From the NCBI GenBank assembly GCA_028023455.1, contig JAQFVV010013059.1:62001-126000 (forward strand): DNA of 64,000 nt, written 5' to 3'. The position numbers and the translations under genes were made by a program. Below are positions 35,783 to 48,031 of the stretch, one piece after another. The notes beneath the pieces are model-generated. The model made no database searches and had not been told where the DNA came from. It saw only the letters and a program-made list of their open reading frames with translations. The stretch comes from Epiperipatus broadwayi. Its lineage: Eukaryota; Onychophora; Udeonychophora; Euonychophora; Peripatidae. Within the stretch, counting starts at the first letter, position 1, and the number at the start of each line of letters is the position of its first letter.

Positions 35783-36807
35783 GTGGGTAACATGGTAGGC
35801 CTTTCTTGTTTTTACATGAATGTCAGAGGTATGAGGACTAAATGTGTTCAAATTAAACAATTTTTTGAAACAGAACATTTTGATCTTATTTTACTTACAG
35901 AAACTTGGTTGAATCAACAATTTCCTGATTATTCTTTTCTTGATGATAGATTCAGTATTTTGCGAACTGACAGATCTATGGATAATATTTCTCGAGGTGG
36001 TGGTACTCTGATTGCTCTTCATAAAGATTTTTTTATAAAGAACTTTCTTTTTCTTCTTCTTTTTGTGAATCTACATGGTGTGAAATTACTTTAAATCACA
36101 ATTTTAAATTTATTTTAGGTAATGTTTACCTCAAATCCACTTTGTCATTGTTGGAATTTGATTATTTTTTGATATCACTTGAAGATTTTTTGATTGGCTA
36201 TGATAATGTTATTATTACTGGGGATTTAAATATTCCAGATTTATATCAGGGTAGAATTACTACACACTTTTCTTTTTTGTCTTCTAAAGCTTCTAGAATG
36301 TTACAGTTCTGTAAATTTTTAGGACTTAAGCAATATAACCCATTTGTTAATTCCTCTCATCATACTTTGGATTATATTTTATGTAATTCAACAGTAGTTA
36401 GTAATTTTCAAGTTGTCTCTGTTAATTTTCCTATTGATACTCATCATCCACCTTTTGAGTTTTATATTAACGTTTGTCACTCAAAGATTAATTTTTCTAA
36501 TATTTCAAGAAAGGATTATGGGAAGGGTAATTATGTTGATTTTTGTAGAAACTTTTCTAAAGTTAATTGGAATTTTTTGTATTCTTTTAATGATGTAAAT
36601 CATTGCTTGGATGGGTTTTTAAAGATTCTTAATAGTTTTATTGATTTGTATATTCCCAATAAGCGACCTTTTTATAAGGGTTTTCCTCGTTGGTTTTCAT
36701 GCAATCTTATTAAAATTATTAAAAGGAAGTCTTATCATTGTAGACTTTATTTTAAAACACAGAATATCTTTTTTATAATAATTTTATTAATTTCAGAAGA
36801 TTGGTGA
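35783..36807 (+). pseudogene. LINE-B endonuclease part of ORF2
   Basis: Frame 35,783-36,094 has FYMNVRGMRTK, LLTETWL and SRGGGTLIAL. After a shift near 36,060, frame 36,142-36,807 continues with ITGDLNIPDLY (usual GDFN is GDLN here), LDYILCN and DTHHPPFEF. The catalytic Glu and His positions are kept. Confidence 0.85.
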
Positions 36808-37838
36808 AGTATGTTTATAAAAGAGATTTGAAGAATTATATTAGAAAAATTGAGGTTAATATTTCATCTAACCCTAAAGAATTTTGGGATTTCATTAAAA
36901 AGTCTGGTTTGGGTAGAAAAAGGGTTCAAGCTACTCATGGTTTCACTTTAAGTGCAAATGACTTTTCAAAACATTTTGCTGATGTATATTCATCACATGA
37001 TGCAATATCTTCAAATATTGCATTATTTTGTAATTCTTCAACTGTTCATTGTACGATTGACCATATTTCTAAGGATGATGTTGTTATGGCTATTAAGCGA
37101 CTTAAAATTCATTCTAGTTTGGGAAATGATAATATTCCTTCATTTATTTACAAAGAGCTAGCTGAATTTATTGCAGTACCTCTTGCATTTTTTTTAAATT
37201 TATCACTGAATTCTTGTGTGCTTAAGTGTGCCAAAATGGTCCCAATTTTTAAGAATGGTTCACGTGATTGTGTTAATAACTATAGACCTATTTCTGGTTT
37301 ACATACTATTGCTAGAATTTTTGAGAGGTGTGTTTATAATAAAATTATTTTAGATGTTAGTAAACTCATTTCTTCTTCACAGCATGGTTTTATACCTAAT
37401 AGATCTGTAGAAACTAATTTGCTAACAATTTATGATCATATAGCTCATGCAATTGAGGATCAGCAGAGACTTGATGTTATTTATTTTGATTTATCAAAAG
37501 CTTTTGATAAAGTAGACCACAGTATTCTTCTTCAAAAATTATATCAAATGGGTTTTTCTACTAAGCTTGTTTATTGGTTTCAATCCTTTCTTCATGGTCG
37601 TACTGCATATATTAAATTTAATAATACTATTTCATCTAATTTTAAATGTAATTTGGGAGTTCCTCAGGGTAGTATTTTAGCACCTGTGCTTTTTAACATT
37701 TATATGAATGACTTTAAGGATTGTTTAAAATCTTCTTATCTTTTGTGCTATGCAGATGACTGTAAAATCTTTAGAAGAATCACATCTGTGTTTGATTGCA
37801 CTCTTCTTCAAAAGGATATAGATAATTTTAGTGCTTGA
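36801..37838 (+). pseudogene. LINE-B reverse transcriptase core
   Basis: 345 codons: MVPIFKNGSRDCVNNYRPIS, QHGFIPNRSVETNLL, DVIYFDLSKAFDKVDHSILL (motif A), GVPQGSILAPVLFNIYMNDF (motif B), LLCYADDCKIFRRI (motif C intact). It ends at a TGA where LINE-A has Trp (SEWC versus SA*C), so a single G-to-A change explains the stop. The frame stays open beyond it for about 50 codons. Confidence 0.9.
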
Positions 37839-38011
37839 TGTGATCTAAATAATATGACTGTTAATTTCAGTAAATGTTCCTTAGTCTCGTATTCTAAAAA
37901 ATCTAAAGTTTTGCATTTTTCTTATTTTATTAATTCTCACAAAATTGCTTCCATTGAATCCCAAAAAGATTTGGGAGTTATATTTTTTAGTAATGGATCC
38001 TTTTTTTCCAT

Positions 38012-38527
38012 TTGGAAATGATTATTGCTAAGGCTTTAAAAATTGTAGGTACTATTCTAAGGTTTGGTTATCATTTCAGTAGTGATACAAAATTTAAATT
38101 ATTTTTATCATTGGTTCTTCCCATCACTGAATATTGTTCAGTCATTTGGAATCCTAGCTCTGAACAGGGATGTAATTTATTACAATCAGTATCTAATAAG
38201 TTTTCTAAATATGTTTCTTTGGGAAATAAAATGGTTGTTCATCTTTCTTCTAGAAGACAATATAGAGATCTTAAATATCTTTATAAACTTGTTAATAAAA
38301 TAGTTCTTTTATCTAACACAATTTCTACTGTTATAATTAGATCTCATGTGCACGATACTTGGTCTGCTTCTGTTTGTTACATTAAACCTTGTCATTCTAA
38401 TGTTCTTAGATTTTCTCCTTTATTTAGGCTACCATCTTTATATAATCAGATTTGTAGTAATATTAATTACTTCAATTTAGATTATAATCAATTTTGTAAT
38501 GTTATTAAATTTAAATGCCAGATTTGA
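38012..38527 (+). pseudogene. LINE-B ORF2 C-terminal region
   Basis: 171 codons: LVLPITEYCSVIWNPS, LQSVSNKFSKYVSLG, LSSRRQYRDLKYLY, matching LINE-A at 34,007. Separated from the core by the TGA at 37,836 and a shift near 37,990. Confidence 0.8.
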
Positions 38528-39599
38528 TTGGTTTAACTTGATTTTGTTTATATATATATATATATTTGTTAAATTGTTTTTTTTTTTATTATTTTGTTAA
38601 GTGTTTTATATTTATCCATTTTATTTATTTGTTATTATTAATGTCTTAATAATAATTGTTTATATGCTGATGTTTAATTTTACTTTAGATTTTTAAATGT
38701 GTTAATTATCTTTTATTAAATATGGCACATACTTATATTAATAATTTGTCATTTAAACTCATTTATGTATTTATATATTTGTTATGGTGCAATACTGTAA
38801 TTGGCTTTATGGTGTAGTTTTGTACGGTAAATAAAATGAATTGAATTGAATTAAAATTATTATCATGTACTTTAACTGTATGAATAAAGCCTTTATTAAA
38901 TAAACCATTACACAATAAAAATGAAAATGCTTGAACAATGTGTGTACAAGAAATTATAAAATGCACTGATGATGATGTTTTATTACTTAATGATAGTACT
39001 TTCTTCTTTAATTACTCAACTTGTCTTTAAAGAAGCAATTATAATTAACATACATTAGTCAAAGATTTTACTAAAATCTACAGAAACAATGAAAAAGAAA
39101 ACATTTGTTAAACTAGTTAAATATATGATGATAAGGATTTACAGTTTTCTGGTTTATTTCCCCCTCTGTCTAAAAATACTATTTTGTATTATATATATGT
39201 TTAAATATATTTAAAATTTTTATTCCTCCACACCCACTTGAAATATATCAATATAGACATCTGATAAAATAAAAATTAAATGATGTCTAATCTGCTAAAT
39301 CAGCATATTTTGTTTGACTACCATGAGGCTGTAATTAATAAAAATAGATTCTATTAATTGGTACTGAAAATTAGCTTAGATGAGCCAATAGAAATCTTGG
39401 AATTCCATGTAATCCAGGATGGAATTTAGTCAGGTATTGTTTGTAGTTTCGTTAATATTGTATCTTGAGTATATGTGTAGTTGTGGAGTGATTGAAACTC
39501 TCTTTCTTGATTTGCTTGGAATTGTTCAGAATCCTGTAGTTTGTCTGTGTAATATTTCATAATTTTTGTAAGCATTGAGGTGCCAATGTATGAAATGCC

Positions 39600-41540
39600 T
39601 TTATGTCTGGCACAAGGGAAATGAAACAATTCCAGGTCTATATCCTATAGGCCTAGTACCATTTATAAAAAAAAAAGATGGAAATAGACAAAATAGAAAA
39701 TATCAGGCCAATATCTATGACTCCATTACTCATCAAAATAATGGAGTCAATGATCAAAGATTCCATACAAGACAACATTCTATCACAACTACTACCAGCA
39801 CAATACACCAAGAAGGATCCTCAGCCATGATTGCAATAGGTGAGATGAGAATACTGATAGATGAAATAAGAATTAACTGCATATCTGGGCCAATAGTAGT
39901 ACAACAGGATATAGCTATGGCCTTTGATTTAATTAATCTCAATAAATTGACTGATAGACTTACAGCATTCTCAATCCCAAACCCAATATTACAAATAATC
40001 CACAATCTACTAAACAATCGAGAGATTACCTTTATCTTAAATGGTAAAATTTCCCAAACCTTTTAACCTGACTTATATATCCCCCAAGGATCACCCCTCA
40101 GAACACTACTATTTATGATTTACATAAACTCATTACTCAAAAACTTAGAGCTCAAACTCCCTGGAATTTACATCCACAGGCTAAAAAATTGCATTAAGGC
40201 TGTGGCCTATATGGATGATGTGATGATTTTCTTGCCATCTGCTAAATTCTTATCAAAATTATATAATATTTTGGACAAGTATTCATAAGATTCAGGCCTA
40301 AAAATAAACACAGCCAAATCAGCAACATGGAAGATAAAAACTGGAAAAAAAAATGCTCCAAATTTGATGCAGAGCCACAAAAATTTATAGGCTTTGCCAT
40401 CTCAAAAAACTCAAACTCAAATGATGAACAAGATTCAAAACAACATAATTCAGGCCATGGAATCCTTCACCCAAAAACTCATCACAATCTACCTTTCTCT
40501 ACAAGGAAAGGTTGCCATTTTCAACATAAAAACCATGTCAAAAATAAGCTATTTCTACCTATTATCAACATAATTAACAAATTTATTAATAAAATAAACT
40601 CACTTGCAGACAGACTCTTCTGGAAAAGCAAGGTTGTAGTTCTAAGCATAAAAACAATGCATAAAGCCTAGGAGAATAAATGGAATGTCCTTCCATTCCA
40701 TTCAAGCCTGCTTTATACAAAAAATTCACAATCTAGTCCATCAAATTTTAATTCACCTTAAATATGAGAACACCATGGAGCAAGTCACACCAACTGACAA
40801 ATCCCCACCAAAGAAAAATGACTGATTAAACATCATAATAGAAAAATTAAAACAATATGAAACACTAACAAAGCAAGCATTTAAATCAAAACTCAAAATC
40901 TGGGATGCCTACAAACTTATGCATCCACAAACAAAAATAATTCCAGGGAAGCCAGAATTAACAAACCATAAAATTACAAAAGTCTTCAAATACTGGGAAA
41001 TGGAACCAAAGTATTTAGATCTTACCTTATAAATAAATATGGATGCCATGCCCACCGATGGGTTCCTACACTAGAAAAGGGGCATATCTAAAATCAACCC
41101 AATGTGCCCAATTGCAAAAGAACAGAAGAAATATTTAATCATATCATTGAGAACTGTCATGGACTAATAATAACAAAACAATACATCTATAGAAACATTA
41201 AAGCAGACTGATACACCATTACATCACCAAAACAAAGCATCCAATCTAAGCATTTCATGACCATAAGGCTATCTCTTTTCAAAATAATGGCAATATAGTT
41301 GGTGAGATGCAACAAAATCTTCAACATCAAAATCAAGAAATTTTTAGTAGCAACAAATTAAAGGAATTCAGGAGATATCTAATTCTGGCACCTATTATTA
41401 AACACAAAGATACATGGAGCCTCATAAATGAAGATTGACTTAGAAGATCAATGAAATACCAAATAGTATACAGACATAGTATAGATTTCAAGAATCAACA
41501 GACCAGTCAATAAACATCAATGTATATATAAAGCCTTAAT
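39600..41540 (+). mobile_element. LINE-C, decayed non-LTR retrotransposon
   Basis: A less AT-biased, C-rich island. Remnants in order: PFIKKKDGNRQN (fingers), IAMAFDLINLNKL (near 39,920), YIPQGSPLRTLLFMIYINSL (motif B, near 40,077), AVAYMDDVMIFLPS (motif C, AYMDD, near 40,200), LKINTAKSATWKI, and near 41,100 a zinc-finger-like CPIAKEQKKYLIISLRTVM/NCKRTEE...NHIIENCH segment in alternating frames. Many shifts and stops. Coding style differs from LINE-A and LINE-B, so it is a third, unrelated family. No endonuclease domain recognised; 5'-truncated. Confidence 0.75.
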
Positions 41541-41699
41541 AAATGTATTGAGAAAATAGATTCTATTAATCTTTTAAGTTTAAATATATGTATCTACATT
41601 AAAAATGAAATATCTAGCCTAATAAATAATTAGTAATATTCCTTAATGTGAATATGTAATTTAATACATGTACAGGCTTACACACATCTACACATATAT

Positions 41700-41770
41700 A
41701 ATGTAATATATAGGGGATTCGAACTCAGACTTTCACACGACCCTCAACTCTCCATGCCATCTCATATTAT
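41700..41770 (-). repeat. tRNA-derived SINE S2, antisense
   Basis: Minus strand: ATGGAGAGTTGAGGGTCGTG, then GAAAGTCTGAGTTCGAATCC with a near-consensus B box, then CCCTATATATT. Confidence 0.6.
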
Positions 41771-44075
41771 GTGAATACAAAAAGTTGGTATTTAATGATT
41801 AAATTATAGTAATTTAAAGGAAGTTTTATGACGAATAATCAATTATTTTCCATATAGAGAAAGAGTATCAAAATATTTTGTGAAATTATATATAAAACAG
41901 ATAAATACGTCACTTAAAATGATAAAACAAATTTTTTTTGCTAAACTAATTAATACAGAAATACGAAAAAAAAAATTATGGGGATAAACAGAGTTAAGAA
42001 AAGAAGAAAAATCAAATGAGAAAGAAAAAGTTAAATTTTAAATTAAGACGAATCAATTTTTGACTAAATATTTGTTTGATGAATTATGTTTCAGTTAATC
42101 TTATAATTAAAATTTAATTAATTAATTTATGTGAAATTATATTACCAAAAATTCTGTCTGTCAATCAGATAAAAAAAAAATTTTTTTAAAAAAGAATTTT
42201 AATTGCATTCATTTTTTTTTTTTTAGCTTAAGGATTCTTTCTTTCATCAGTTTCTTTTCTATTTTTAATAATCATTTTTAATAATTAGTTTTATCAAAAA
42301 GAATTGAAATATCCTTTATGGATGTTTCATACAATTTTTTTTTTCCTGCGTTCATCTCTCTCACTTTTTATTAATGCCTGAACATTTTCCTGAGAGCAGT
42401 TTTTTTTTTCATGTAAAATTAATTTTAAAATCGTTAAAGTGATGGAAATGCTAATTTATAATCAGAGAAATTTGTCAGGTAAAAAAATACTGATATTTGA
42501 AATATGATAGATAATATAAACAATCAATTTTTACATTAGAATTTTAATTTTTATAAATTCACATCAAAGATCGTAGCTACAATAGAAAGAGTGAATAAAA
42601 CTAAATTTTAATTAATCCACGAGAATTCTTACAAATTTTTAAATTGAACAAAAGGTATTGTATTTTATAAATACCGTATATAAAAATAATCCCACATTTT
42701 ATAATCAGAACGAAGCCTCACAGTTAAGACACTTCTGAAAAATGATTAGTTAAAAATAGATAAATATAATAAATTTTTTTCCTAAGGTTTATTTTTTTTT
42801 AATAAAAAATATTTGCAAACTTCTAAATATATATAAAAACTATAAAGTAAAAGAGTCAGAAGGTTCAAAAATGGATGATATTGATGGGATTGCAAAATAA
42901 GACCCAGAAGCATGATTTAATAGGGATTCCTGAAGACTCTCCTACTTCCTTTAGCAGGATCATCTGATGATTCCTGTTGATTAGGAATGAATTCTCTTTA
43001 GTTTTGCCTGGGTCTTCAATGTTGGAGTGAGTTTAAAGGGTTTCAATGATTCAGCTTATTTCATGGTGCCAGGAAATTCAATTTATGAGGGCTGGATAGC
43101 AGTAATAAATGCCAAGAGCCAGTTTACTTCATCTCAACCTGCAAGTTTGTATACTCATTTAGAACACACCTCCGAAGCCTTATCATTTCCAGCAAAGCAT
43201 GCTTCAATGCATGTTTACAACAAATAGCTTCAATTCTTCTTGTGGTTAACAGCCTGATAAACTCGAAAAAAATTAGAAATTGTAGGGGGAAAAAATCTTT
43301 TCATTAAATTGTCAGTAGTTAAACTCAAAAGTAAGGCTGGAATTATAAAATAAAACGTAAATGATTTTTATTCAAAAATATGAAAAGGATAGTCTATGTT
43401 TTGATTAAATACTAATTTTAGAAAAATAAATTTATTAAAGAACTCATTAATGTTTGTGATGTAGCTCTAAATTTTAAAAAGCTAGAATAAATAGTGTTCA
43501 AGAACTAACAAAAATGACAAGCCAGCATTGATGATGATCGAGAGTAATTCTTGATTCTCATAGCCTATTCCATAGTTATCCCATCTGCCTTCGGGCAAAG
43601 ATTTAACATAAGTACAGTGAAATAATTAAAAGGCCTATTGATTGCTCTTAGCTTTTGTATTATTTAAATAAATCTTAAGATGTAAGATTTATCTATAATG
43701 GTGATAAACTGCTTTAAATGTTTAAATGTGAAACAGGGGCTTAGATAGATTTTATGAAAGTGTAATGAGTTTATATTTGCATATATATATATAAGTCTGC
43801 ATAATAAGAAAAACAAACAATAAAGATATCAGACTTTTTGATATTGGAATTTTGTTTTGGTTAGCCATCACAGTAAGCTTATAAAAATAAAAACCTATCG
43901 CATATACAATCTGTAAGATTTGCTTTTTTTTTTTACATATTTTTTTGTGTGATATTTGCACTTTCAGAAGCAAATCACTAATCAATTCTATTCTGATTGC
44001 ATAAGGACTTTTCTCTGCTTTAGAAAATCAAAAAAGTCAGCAGATTTCACAGTTGAGGCATTAAATTTGAACAAC
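41771..44075. other. AT-rich intergenic DNA
   Basis: A weak inverted repeat lies at 42,899-43,016 (AAGACCCAG ... CTGGGTCTT). A 66-codon plus-strand frame at 43,027-43,227 has ordinary amino-acid balance but no motif I recognise. Otherwise nothing. Confidence 0.45.
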
Positions 44076-44079
44076 ACGT

Positions 44080-44310
44080 GTTGGCTATCCTCCTCATCAT
44101 CATCATTTTCGATCATTATCTATTCATTGCTGCAGGATGAAGATTACTTCAAGTTCAATCCATCTTTCTTTGATCTTTAGCTTCTCTTCTTTACATCATT
44201 CCAACGCACTTCACTATTTCATTCATCCATCTCACATGTGGTTTCTTTCTAGGTCTTTTACAATCTCTTGGAATCCAGTTTAAGATTTCAACTTTAATAT
44301 TTAATATAAG
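44080..44310 (-). mobile_element. RTE-type LINE 3'-end fragment, antisense
   Basis: Matches 49,930-50,130 in order: ATCATCATCATTTTCGATCA tail, GCTGCAGGATGAAG, TTTCATTCATCCATCTCACA, TGTGGTTTCTTTCTAGG, ACAATCTCTTGGAATCCAG. Only the last ~65 codons and 3' end remain, typical 5' truncation. Confidence 0.8.
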
Positions 44311-45374
44311 TCTGCACAGGTGTGTGTAATGTTAAGAAACCTATAAACAGATCTCTTTAGAGAAAAGTCTTAACTTTCAATTATCCCCATCCCCTCTTTA
44401 GAAAAATAGTGAGAGAAAATACAGCACTCGTCAGTATCATTATCAGTTGGTTGGTGAAGATTTAAGCAGTTTCCTATTCTTGTTTTATCTTGTAGATAAT
44501 AGATACCATTTAATAGTCAATATTGTATGATAAGCTCCAATGAATAGGTTGTATACAAATTAAAAAAAAAAAACATGCCTCATTCAAGCTTGAAAATGTT
44601 CGAATTTTAATCAGTCATTTGAATTTCAGTCTCTTTTGAGTATAGAAAATGGATGTTCTACCATTATGTCACAAAATTTTCTTTTTTCATATGTACATTG
44701 ACCTTTCATTTTTTCACATTATGGAACTGTTGGGTCTTCAAATTCTTGGTGTATGCTCTTAAGATAGAATAGGCTACAACTGGTTTTGAAAAAGGCATCA
44801 TCTGCTACTAGGTGTAATCTTTAAACATCTATTGCCAACAAATAATTTGGCTGCTCCAGAATAATATAATGGACTGATTTCATTTACAAATTTGTTCAAT
44901 GGCTTAGTTTTTGTTTGCCTATATACCTATCCATCTTATGTGTCTAGTCATTAAATATTGCATGATTTCTGTTACATTTTATGGAACCTAGTGAACTAAT
45001 TTCTCTTTTAAACTAAATGGTGCTAACATTTTAAGAATTATCATGTTCATTTACATTCAACGGAAAGATATTCATTTTTTTTTGACATCTCTCTTTATTT
45101 CATTAATTACCTTACACAGTTTATGGACAGGCAATTTTTTATATATAAAGTGAAATTGCTGTCAATATTCATCTTCAGCATCAAATATCTTTATTCTTTT
45201 GAGAATGCCCTTAGTAGTATTTTTAGAAAATAGTGGAGATGATAGGAATATAGGAATCTTTTATTTATAGATGTTTCTGTTTGACTTGTATGGAAATATG
45301 AGTCGGGTATATCACTACAATGTGTAATTTAGAACAACACTTCTTTGTAAACCAAGCTTTGTAGTAATAGAGTT
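44311..45374. other. AT-rich intergenic DNA, nothing recognised
   Basis: No gene or repeat seen before the PLE target site. Confidence 0.5.
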
Positions 45375-45387
45375 CAATGTATAAGTT
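45375..45387. repeat. PLE target-site duplication, left
   Basis: CAATGTATAAGTT, repeated exactly at 48,019-48,031. Confidence 0.85.
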
Positions 45388-45779
45388 GTATTTTTATATT
45401 GGACTATTTCCATCATCTAATATGTGTGTTGAATGTCTTTAGAAAAGTTTAATTTTTAGTTAAATATTCCAAATGCATTCAACTGTTAGTAATATCACAG
45501 CAAACAGGTTAGTATATGCACCAACTGTTAGTAATATCACAGCAAACAAATGTTAATAATATCACAGCAAACAGGTTAGTATATGCACTAACTGTTAGTA
45601 ATATCACAGCAAACAGGTTAGTATACGCACAACGTTTCGAGAGGTATTTTTCTCCCCTCTTCTTCAGGTGTTGCTGGCCTGACCAGTGACAGTACTAGCA
45701 TGGGATTCAAACCTGGGTCCTTAGATTCTTGTTTATTGAAGTTTAAGGTAACGCTCTAACCAACTGAGCCATCCTGCCT
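45388..45779. repeat. PLE left arm
   Basis: Reads outward-in: GTATTTTTATATTGGAC, subrepeats at about 45,478-45,630, GTTTCGAGAGGTATTTTTCT, TCTTCTTCAGGTGTTGC, and antisense tRNA-like boxes (GATTCAAACCTGG at about 45,701; CCAACTGAGCCA at about 45,760). Complement of the right arm. Confidence 0.9.
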
Positions 45780-45839
45780 GTTCTTGAAAGAGGATTAAAC
45801 TTTGCTGTAACACCATCTAATATCCCCTTATTAGATATA

Positions 45840-47559
45840 ATGGCAGCCACTGAGGAAGTCACTCAAAAATTGCCTTTAGAAGAAGCAGCAGAATTGCACT
45901 GGAGAATAAAAAGAACACTTAACAAGCAACAAAAATTGCAGTCAAACATATCCTATGACAACAAAATACAAGAACTCCTCACAGCTGGCCAATATAGAAA
46001 AGTGGCAAAAGATCCGATACCAAGTACGGAAACAAAGTTACAAGCATTACTCAGAAAGCATCGCAAGTACTTCACTGATTCAGAAAAGAGTAAAATAACA
46101 TCATATTTTAGCAAAATTCCTCATCTTTATGGACTACCTAAAATCCATAAGGATCATGTTCCATTACGACCTATTGTTAGTTCTAGAGATTCACCTTGCC
46201 AGAATTTGGCAAGATTTCTTCTCAAAGTTCTAAGTCCTTTGGCATGCAAGACCCAATCATTTGTCAGGGATTCTAGACACTTTGTAGAATTAATCAAGAA
46301 CATGAAAATTGAAAGAACTGACTTACTGGTAAGCTTTGATGTGGAAAGTTTATTCACAAATGTACCATGTGAAGAAGCATTGTCTACTGTAAGAAAAAGG
46401 TTAAATGATGATATTAGTTTACAAACCAGAACAGCTCTTCCTATTGATAGCATAATGGAACTATTAACTTTCTGTATAAAAACAACCTACTTTCAATATA
46501 ACACAGAGTTCTTCCAACAAAATCAAGGAATGGCTATGGGCTCACCATTGTCTCCCCTGATTAGCAATATTTACATGGAAGAACTTGAAACCACAGCCAT
46601 AAAAACAACTCCTTATCCACCTAAAGTTTGGCTTCGCTATGTGGATAATACATTTGTTATATGGCCACATGGTGAAGCATTGCTACAAACTTTCTGGACA
46701 CACATCAACAACATATCCCCTTCAATTAAATTTACAATAGAACCAGAACAAGAACAAAAATTGGCATTCTTAGATGTTCTTGTGACAAGACTCCCTCATG
46801 GCAAAATCAAAACTACAGTTTACCGAAAACCTACACATACAGGAAAATACCTAGCCTATACATCTAATCACACCAGAAACACAAAACAAGGAGTTATACT
46901 ATCACTGTGGAACAGAGCAAAAGAAGTTTGTTCAGAAACTGGTGATTTGGAAAAAGAAAAGATCTATATAGAACAAACTCTTAAGAAAAATGGTTATCCA
47001 TCAGCTGTTATTAAGAAAACATTAAACAGACAACAAAAAGAACCATCAAGAGAAAAGACAATTATTGGCACTGTAGTGTATCCATACATTCCAAAAATAG
47101 CAGACAAATTAAGGAAAATCTGCAATCAGTATAACGTCAGAACAGCTTTTCAGAGCCATACCACACTACGAGGAATTCTAACATCTACAAAGCCTAAACT
47201 TGAAATGCTGCAAAGAAAAAACTGCATCTATGAAATACCATGTGAATGTGGAAGAACATATATTGGTGAGACAAAAGCGCTTGCAAGAACATAAACTGGT
47301 GATTAGAAGAGAGAAAACCGATGTGTCTAAGGTAGCAGACCATGTATGGACCAATGAACATACGTTCAATTGGGAAAATACAAAAATATTGGATAAAGAA
47401 GAAAAGGTACAAAGAAGAAAATTTAAAGAAGCTGCTCACATGACAATGGCAAAAAATCCCATAAGCCAACCTAGTGTGACTATACATAATGTATGGAAAT
47501 CACTAATCAACTTTGCTCTGAGGAAAAAGTGGAGAAATCAGGAGGAACCTCATAGATAA
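45840..47559 (+). pseudogene. Penelope-like reverse transcriptase/GIY-YIG protein, broken
   Basis: PLE proteins copy RNA with a telomerase-like RT and nick DNA with a GIY-YIG nuclease. Frame 45,840-47,294 (484 codons) has HLYGLPKIHK and RPIVSSRDSPCQNLARFLL at residues 100-130, FDVESLFTNVPCEEA (motif A, about 165), NQGMAMGSPLSPLISNIYME (motif B, about 230), RYVDNTFVIW (motif C), AFLDVLVTRL, and TTVYRKPTHTGKYL. Motif C reads YVDN where the family has YVDD, so the second catalytic Asp is lost. The usual DKG segment upstream is missing (an apparent internal deletion after QSNIS). The nuclease starts with CIYEIPCECGRTYIGE, then a small deletion or frameshift near 47,270-47,285 ends the frame. The rest (RLQEHKL, VADHVWTNEHTFNWENTKIL) follows in the frame ending at 47,559. 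The start is the first ATG of the frame. Confidence 0.9.
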
Positions 47560-47590
47560 GTATATGAAATTACTACATACTGTTGCCTTT

Positions 47591-47672
47591 GGCAGGATGG
47601 CTCAGTTGGTTAGAGCGTTACCTTAAATTTCAATAAACAAGAATCTAAGGACCCAGGTTCGAATCCCATGCT
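47591..47672 (+). promoter_or_regulatory. tRNA-like Pol III promoter in the PLE arm
   Basis: A box TGGCTCAGTTGG at 47,598-47,609, with a D-stem GCTC...GAGC. B box GGTTCGAATCC at 47,656-47,666, matching the GGTTCGANTCC consensus. The anticodon-stem position reads CCTTA...TAAGG around an enlarged, about 20-base loop, like a tRNA with an intron. The acceptor stem cannot close, so this is not a functional tRNA gene. An inverted copy lies in the left arm. Confidence 0.7.
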
Positions 47673-47981
47673 AGTACTGTCACTGGTCAGGCCAGCAACA
47701 CCTGAAGAAGAGGGGAGAAAAATACCTCTCGAAACATTGTGCGTATACTAACCTGTTTGCTGTGATATTACTAACAGTTAGTGCATATACTAACCTGTTT
47801 GCTGTGATATTATTAACATTTGTTTGCTGTGATATTACTAACAGTTGGTGCATATACTAACCTGTTTGCTGTGATATTACTAACAGTTGAATGCATTTGG
47901 AATATTTAACTAAAAATTAAACTTTTCTAAAGACATTCAACACACATATTAGATGATGGAAATAGTCCAATATAAAAATAC
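47591..47981. repeat. PLE right arm
   Basis: Complement of the left arm. In plus orientation: tRNA-like segment, CACCTGAAGAAGAGG, ACCTCTCGAAAC, subrepeats at about 47,738-47,890, GGAAATAGTCCAATATA. Confidence 0.9.
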
Positions 47982-48018
47982 AGCTAGAACACCATCATCA
48001 CAAACTTTCAGAAAAACC

Positions 48019-48031
48019 CAATGTATAAGTT
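48019..48031. repeat. PLE target-site duplication, right
   Basis: Exact match to 45,375-45,387. Confidence 0.85.

Larger units (their letters stand above)
45388..48018 (+). mobile_element. Penelope-like element with inverted arms
   Basis: An RT/GIY-YIG pseudogene lies between inverted arms at 45,388-45,779 and 47,591-47,981, nearly identical to each other. A 37-bp tail follows the right arm only (47,982-48,018), and a 13-bp target duplication flanks the whole. Each arm holds three full and one partial copy of a 40-bp-scale subrepeat (ACTGTTAGTAATATCACAGC, then AAACAGGTTAGTATATGC), a CTGAAGA...GAAAC motif, and a tRNA-like segment. PLEs commonly have LTR-like terminal repeats in direct or inverted arrangement and variable target duplications, as here. 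Arm similarity indicates a fairly young insertion. Confidence 0.9.

Noticed and set aside
47591-47672. A real tRNA gene
   Set aside because: A and B boxes are good but no acceptor stem can form, the anticodon loop is about 20 bases, and an inverted copy lies in the other PLE arm, so it is a tRNA-derived promoter.
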